From assembly GCA_963542625.1 (NCBI GenBank), contig CAUTXO010000061.1, positions 1 to 8,965 of the forward strand: DNA of 8,965 nucleotides, read 5' to 3'. Under the pieces are notes generated by a model. That model saw only the letters and a list, made by a program, of their open reading frames with translations. It did no database searches and was not told where the DNA came from. Shown in pieces: positions 5,829 to 8,965 of the stretch (position 1 is its first letter; every line of letters starts with the position of its first letter). This DNA comes from CAUTXO01 sp963542625 (GTDB lineage: Bacteria; Campylobacterota; Campylobacteria; Campylobacterales; SZUA-545). The translations under genes and the position numbers were made by a program.

Positions 5829-5988
5829 CTTGATCCTTTTGTGTAAATATGTATATTTTATATAAAAAAGCTTATGTTTAGATCTTATAGTTATAAATAT
5901 TGATGTTTTAATATTATGTATTTGTGTATTTAGTATATAAATTATAGCGTTATATAAAACAACAGCCTTTTTTTAGAAAAGAGCCAAG
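5829..5988. promoter_or_regulatory. AT-rich divergent promoter region
   Basis: This 160-bp gap is much more AT-rich than its surroundings. On the minus strand TTTTTTATATAAAATA (about 5857-5872) could be the -10 region for the 50-aa secreted ORF. On the plus strand TATATAAAT (about 5934-5942) and TATATAAAA (about 5951-5959) could serve the phage-like operon that begins at 5989. No single box is decisive, and operator-like repeats are not obvious. Confidence 0.45.
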
Positions 5989-6267
5989 ATGATTTGCCCT
6001 AAATGCGCAAATGAAAAAACGTAGGTAAAAAGCACCGCTAAAGATTTGGTAAATATGCGTATACGCACTTGCCATATGTGCGACCATACTACCAAAGAGA
6101 TCCTAAACAAAGACAGATATACCAAAAAATACAATGACTGCCTAATACGTAACCGAGCCACGCAAAGCGAAGCCACACAGCATAAAGCTAAAAGAAAAAG
6201 CCCAAGAAAGGAAAAATATGAAACTACACTACGACATTACGTTCAACATAGACGAAAAAACATATAA
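5989..6267 (+). pseudogene. zinc-ribbon protein gene interrupted by an in-frame amber codon
   Basis: From ATG 5989 the frame reads MICPKCANEKT, then TAG at 6022-6024 (codon 12), then continues VKSTAKDLVNMRIRTCHMCD to a TAA at 6265-6267. The two halves together give C3-X2-C6 and C28-X2-C31, a four-cysteine zinc ribbon like those of small phage transcription or Ogr/NrdR-type zinc-finger proteins, followed by a basic tail rich in Lys and Arg. The first cysteine pair is useless without codon 12, so I read this as one gene with a nonsense mutation (CAG or AAG to TAG would explain it). Translation restarting at TTG 6046 would yield only half a ribbon. The 3' end overlaps the next gene by 50 nt. Suppression or a sequencing error is an alternative explanation. 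Confidence 0.7.
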
Positions 6268-6694
6268 TCTAAAGGCTTGCGAGCTAAGCGCAAAACTCAA
6301 AAAAGAGTTAAGCGCAAAGCTAGAAAGCAGGGCAGAGCCGCTAGAAAAAGCTGAAAAGCTTAGCCATCACGTGGAATTCTTAAGAAGTGAAAAAGAAGCT
6401 TTGTCAGGACTTGCTAAAGACGGAGATCCTAAGCAAAAGGTAGCTGCTTGGCTAGATCTAAGAAAGATCAACAAAGAGCTTTACAGCGCAGAGCTAGAGC
6501 TAAAAGAAAGCCGCGCAGCTGCAAAAGAGATAACGCAGATTTTAGAAGAGCACTTTAAAAGCGTTTTAAATGAAGTAATAGACGGCGCGGATAGGGAAAG
6601 CTTCTTGAAAGACTTAGAGCGCTTGGACGTTTCATACGCTAGCGTTTTTGATGAAATTAAAGCGCACATAGAAAAAGCAACGCAAAAAAAGTAA
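6218..6694 (+). CDS. phage-type coiled-coil protein, 158 aa (0-frame product)
   Basis: The ATG at 6218 has an AAAGGA ribosome binding site (6207-6212) 5 nt upstream. The first 22 residues (HYDITFNIDEKTYNLKACEL) look like a beta-hairpin. The rest is strongly helical and charged, with likely coiled coils at about 23-62 and 74-112 (WLDLRKINKELYSAELELKE) and a helical C-terminus ending KATQKK. I recognise no named family. It lies directly upstream of the terminase gene. Its last codons form a slippery A-run, and a start-less ORF continues in the -1 frame, which is the organisation used by tail assembly chaperones (lambda G and GT) of many tailed phages. That functional idea is inference from architecture only; such genes normally lie between the major tail and tape-measure genes, not beside terminase. 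Confidence 0.88.
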   Translation: MKLHYDITFNIDEKTYNLKACELSAKLKKELSAKLESRAEPLEKAEKLSHHVEFLRSEKEALSGLAKDGDPKQKVAAWLDLRKINKELYSAELELKESRAAAKEITQILEEHFKSVLNEVIDGADRESFLKDLERLDVSYASVFDEIKAHIEKATQKK

Positions 6695-6915
6695 TCAAGC
6701 TTGCCGCCTATCTTAAACAAGAGGGCGGGATCTTTGGCGGTGAGCTAGATAGCACCGATGGCTTTTTCTTAGAAGCGCTGAATTTAAGCCTAACCGCCAC
6801 GGCGCAGGGGAAATTCTTAGATTTTAGCGTGATTAAAGAGATAGCGCGCCAAAGAGATCTTGACGCGCTTTGGCTTCTTGGCGTGCTTAAGTCTTTGGTG
6901 CTAAAGATTGGCTAA
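6218..6915 (+). CDS. predicted -1 frameshift product, 232 aa
   Basis: Slippage on A AAA AAG (6685-6691) would join the 158 codons of the upstream frame to 74 codons in the -1 frame (GTA at 6691-6693 through GGC at 6910-6912; TAA 6913-6915). The extension begins VIKLAAYLKQEGG, contains DFSVIKEIARQRDLDALWLL and ends VLKSLVLKIG, a compact helical sequence with codon use like its neighbours. The extension has no ATG, GTG or TTG near its beginning (the first in-frame GTG is at its codon 47), and its frame is closed by TAA at 6658-6660 just upstream, so it can hardly be translated independently. Its stop lies 3 nt before the terminase ATG. The main alternative is an indel in the 7-A run that split one ancestral gene. 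Confidence 0.65.
6685..6746 (+). promoter_or_regulatory. programmed -1 ribosomal frameshift signal
   Basis: The heptamer A AAA AAG (6685-6691) is in the exact X XXY YYZ phase relative to the upstream frame and is the most efficient bacterial slippery sequence known (as in dnaX). The 0-frame stop TAA follows at once (6692-6694). After a 6-nt spacer, AGCTTGCCGCC (6698-6708) pairs with GGCGGTGAGCT (6736-6746) to give an 11-bp stem (nine Watson-Crick and two G-U pairs) with a 27-nt loop. Slippery site, spacing and stem-loop are all in the range of established frameshift signals. Confidence 0.7.
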
Positions 6916-6918
6916 ACA

Positions 6919-8385
6919 ATGAATACAAAAAACAAAGAACTAAAAGCCTTTTTGCAAGGGCTCAAGCCTAGCGCAGACGCGGACAAAGAAGCAAGAGTAG
7001 CCCGTGCGCACGCGGATTTTTTTGCGTTTTTAAAAACGTATTTTTCACATCACATTAACAATATAGAAACAGAAACGAGCGCGTTTAGGCGCTACATTCA
7101 CGAGCGCATCTTACAAGACTTGCAAGCTCATAGTGAAATGCTTTTTACGGCATACCGTGGCGCGGCGAAATCTACGCTACTATCTAAACTCTTGCCGCTT
7201 TGGCTGACGCTCACAGCGCGCAAGCACTATGCAGTAATTATTAGCTCAAGCCTAGATCTAGGCATAGATCTCTTAGAGCTAATTAGCATTGAGCTTGAGT
7301 TTAACGCAAGACTTAAAACAGACTTTAACGTTTCTTTAACAAGCGTTAAAAAGCAAGAACTCACATTTAAAGCGGGCGAGCACGAAGTAAAAATTAAAGT
7401 TTTTGGCGCAGGTAAGCGCATTCGCGGAACAACGTATTTAAGCTATCGACCAGACTTAATAATCTTAGACGACATCGAAAACGACGAGAACGTCGTTAGC
7501 AAGATCCAACGTGATAAGCTCGAGAACTGGTATAAGCGCGTTGTTAAATTTTTGCCTAGTCTAAAAACAGAAGCTAACATATTAATAGTAGGCACGATCT
7601 TACACTATGATAGTTTGCTAGTGCGCCTTAGCAAGGGCGGCGTTTTTAGTAAGAATTTCCCGCTCGTGTTAGATTTTGAGCGTTGGGAGCTAGACGACCC
7701 TAGCTTAGATAAAGAAGCTATAAAAAAAGAGTATGAGCTAGACAAAGACGCATTTTTTCAAGAACGCCAAAACATTCCAATCAGTAAAGACAAAAGCGTT
7801 TTTGGCGAGTATAAAACCTATAAAGATCTGCCGCAAGGCTTGGCTTGCTATATGGCAATAGATCCGAGCCTTGGAAAAAGCAAAAGCGATTATTTTGCGA
7901 TAGCACTGGTGTATAAAGAGCGCGGCAGGTTTTACGCTCACGCTCAAGGCTTTAAGATTAGCCCGCAGGATATGATAGAAAAGATTATTTACTTCTATAT
8001 GAAGTATAAGCCTTTAAAAATAGTTATAGAAACGGTGGCATTCCAAGAATTTTTTAAAGACGTGCTAAAAAAGCGCGCTAGCGCGCTTGGCATTCATTTG
8101 CCCCTAGTAGAAATCAAGCCACGCGCAGCAAAGGAGCTACGCATTGATAGCCTGGCGCCTTTTATTAAAGATGGCAGCATATTAATAGATGAGAAATGTC
8201 AGCTCTTAATTGATGAGCTCTTAGCCTATCCACTCTCTCCACACGACGACTTGCTAGACGCCCTGGAGATGGCATTTAAAGCCGCAAACGCGGGCAAGCT
8301 AGACTATAAAACAGTGCTTAAGAAGCTTGAAAAGCTAAAAGCCAAAGAAGAAGCGCTGAAAAAACTATTTGATTGGGAGCTTTGA
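6919..8385 (+). CDS. phage terminase, large subunit
   Basis: The 488-aa protein is the DNA-packaging motor, which uses ATP to translocate phage DNA into the prohead and cuts it with a RNase H-like nuclease. ATPase domain: Walker A-like YRGAAKSTL (79-87, Lys84), Walker B LIILDD (180-185) with acidic IENDE after it, and coupling motif ILIVGTIL (221-228). Nuclease domain: AIDPSLG (313-319, Asp315), IVIETV (368-373, Glu371) and SPHDDLLDAL (440-449, Asp443/Asp444), the expected Asp-Glu-Asp set. A lysine-rich helix ends the protein. Both domains look intact. The ATG at 6919 lacks a good ribosome binding site but is 3 nt after the stop of the frameshift product, so initiation may depend on ribosomes finishing that -1 frame. 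Downstream genes overlap, consistent with one packaging operon. Confidence 0.95.
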   Translation: MNTKNKELKAFLQGLKPSADADKEARVARAHADFFAFLKTYFSHHINNIETETSAFRRYIHERILQDLQAHSEMLFTAYRGAAKSTLLSKLLPLWLTLTARKHYAVIISSSLDLGIDLLELISIELEFNARLKTDFNVSLTSVKKQELTFKAGEHEVKIKVFGAGKRIRGTTYLSYRPDLIILDDIENDENVVSKIQRDKLENWYKRVVKFLPSLKTEANILIVGTILHYDSLLVRLSKGGVFSKNFPLVLDFERWELDDPSLDKEAIKKEYELDKDAFFQERQNIPISKDKSVFGEYKTYKDLPQGLACYMAIDPSLGKSKSDYFAIALVYKERGRFYAHAQGFKISPQDMIEKIIYFYMKYKPLKIVIETVAFQEFFKDVLKKRASALGIHLPLVEIKPRAAKELRIDSLAPFIKDGSILIDEKCQLLIDELLAYPLSPHDDLLDALEMAFKAANAGKLDYKTVLKKLEKLKAKEEALKKLFDWEL

Positions 8386-8615
8386 TCTTGGGCTTTTTCT
8401 TTTTGGTTTATGCGTTGTTGCTGCGCTTTTCGCGTCTTAATCACGTATTTACTTATACGCTCATAAGACGCTCAAAGCTTGCGCCTAGCCTAAACGCAAA
8501 AATTGAAAAGCCCTATGTGCGATTGGAAGCTCTAAGCCTAAAATCTTACAAGTCTTGTTGTGCTAACAACTGCCCGCAAATGGGCGCAAAAGCCCCAAAA
8601 AGGAAACACAGATGA
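8382..8615 (+). CDS. small membrane protein between terminase genes
   Basis: The frame can start at TTG 8382, which overlaps the terminase stop as TTGA, or at TTG 8373 or 8388; all are weak starts, with GGGAG just upstream. The product (about 77 aa) has one hydrophobic segment at its N-terminus (LILGFFFLVYALLLRFSRL), then a basic, soluble part ending in a cysteine cluster (SCCANNCPQ) and a Lys/Arg tail. Its TGA overlaps the ATG of the next gene (ATGA), so it sits exactly between two phage genes with 4-nt overlaps on both sides. That fit supports a real coupled gene, but the start codon and codon content are unconvincing. It could instead be spacer that happens to be open. No family recognised. 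Confidence 0.45.
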   Translation: MILGFFFLVYALLLRFSRLNHVFTYTLIRRSKLAPSLNAKIEKPYVRLEALSLKSYKSCCANNCPQMGAKAPKRKHR

Positions 8616-8965
8616 CAATTAAAGAATTATATATTTCAGGGAAAACTGTTAGCAAGATAGCAACTATTCTAAATATTACGCGCGCAACTGTTTATAACGC
8701 CAAAAACAAAGCCCAGCGCGCGGGTGATGATTGGGCGGCTTTGCGCCTGGCGCACTTGCGAAGCAGCGCAGAAGTCTTAAAAAGTGAGAAAGAATTTATA
8801 AACGTGCTTTTAAATGAGTTTGAAAGGGGCTTTAATGAGCTTTCACAGCTTGAGCCAAAGGAACGGCTAGAGCTACTAGAGCGCTACACAAACAGCTATT
8901 ACAAATTAAAAGCACCACAAAAAGAAGACAGAGCGCAGAATAAATACAACGTCATAACAGCCACG
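8612..8965 (+). CDS. phage small terminase subunit, DUF1804 / Mu gp27-like (cut by window edge)
   Basis: The 118 visible codons begin with a small HTH (MTIKELYISGKTVSKIATIL, recognition helix about residues 23-35, TRATVYNAKNKAQ) followed by the RAGDDWAALRLA segment (36-47). This resembles DUF1804 proteins of Mu-like phages, where a short HTH is followed by GDDW and a helical body. Then come helices with VLKSEKEFINVLLNEFERG and LEPKERLELLERYTNSYYKL. Small terminase subunits bind the packaging initiation site and regulate the large subunit. The ATG has an AAGGA ribosome binding site 7 nt upstream (AAAAAGGAAACACAG) and overlaps the preceding ORF. Placing the small subunit after the large one is the reverse of the order in Mu. 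The C-terminus lies beyond the window. Confidence 0.82.
   Translation, partial: MTIKELYISGKTVSKIATILNITRATVYNAKNKAQRAGDDWAALRLAHLRSSAEVLKSEKEFINVLLNEFERGFNELSQLEPKERLELLERYTNSYYKLKAPQKEDRAQNKYNVITAT

Noticed and set aside
6022..6024. Recoded amber codon (pyrrolysine-type) in the zinc-ribbon gene
   Set aside because: No pyrrolysine machinery is expected in this group, and a single CAG or AAG to TAG change explains the codon more simply.
6684..6691. Simple frameshift mutation in the A7 run rather than programmed frameshifting
   Set aside because: Kept as the alternative, but the exact heptamer phase, adjacent stop, 6-nt spacer and 11-bp stem are together unlikely for a random indel.

Overview
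The window looks like a chromosomal stretch of a Campylobacter-type bacterium (Campylobacterota). The GC content is moderate, start sites have AAGGA-type ribosome binding sites, gene spacing is tight, and a homopolymeric C tract is present. I favour the higher-GC oral group of Campylobacter, but this is inference from style; there is no rRNA or other diagnostic marker in the window. A striking signature is the frequency of RGATCY hexamers (AGATCT, GGATCT, AGATCC), which become extreme in the 1141-2366 spacer.

Layout, left to right. (1) Positions 1-389 hold the N-terminal DEDD catalytic part of an IS110-family transposase on the minus strand, cut by the window edge; its upstream flank (390 to about 600) is where this family usually encodes its bridge RNA. 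(2) Positions 825-1140 hold two tiny hydrophobic ORFs on the minus strand with good ribosome binding sites, a strong terminator hairpin between them, a consensus extended -10 promoter running antisense out of the second ORF, and a perfect 13-bp stem-loop touching its ribosome binding site. The layout resembles a type I toxin-antitoxin locus. (3) Positions 1141-2366 are non-coding, degenerate repeats with about 40 GATC sites. (4) A minus-strand operon, 4549 to 2367, encodes a coiled-coil lipoprotein and the bifunctional NAD(P)H-hydrate repair enzyme Nnr, overlapping by ATGA. (5) Divergent from it, 4633-5330 encodes an HTH protein resembling only the DNA-binding half of IS630-type transposases, overlapping a small lipoprotein gene. 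(6) Positions 5331-5988 hold a spacer, a small secreted-protein ORF on the minus strand and an AT-rich promoter region.

(7) From 5989 to the right edge the content is phage-like and all on the plus strand: a zinc-ribbon gene broken by an in-frame amber codon, a coiled-coil protein that appears to be extended by programmed -1 frameshifting, the large terminase subunit, a small membrane-protein ORF, and a DUF1804-type (Mu gp27-like) small terminase subunit. The last four are chained by 3-nt gaps or 4-nt overlaps, so they probably form one translationally coupled DNA-packaging operon of a Mu-like or related prophage. No transposase, repressor, portal or capsid gene of that phage lies in the window.

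The most notable observation is the frameshift site: an exact A AAA AAG heptamer immediately before a stop codon, followed after 6 nt by an 11-bp stem-loop, with a start-less 74-codon ORF in the -1 frame that ends 3 nt before the terminase start.
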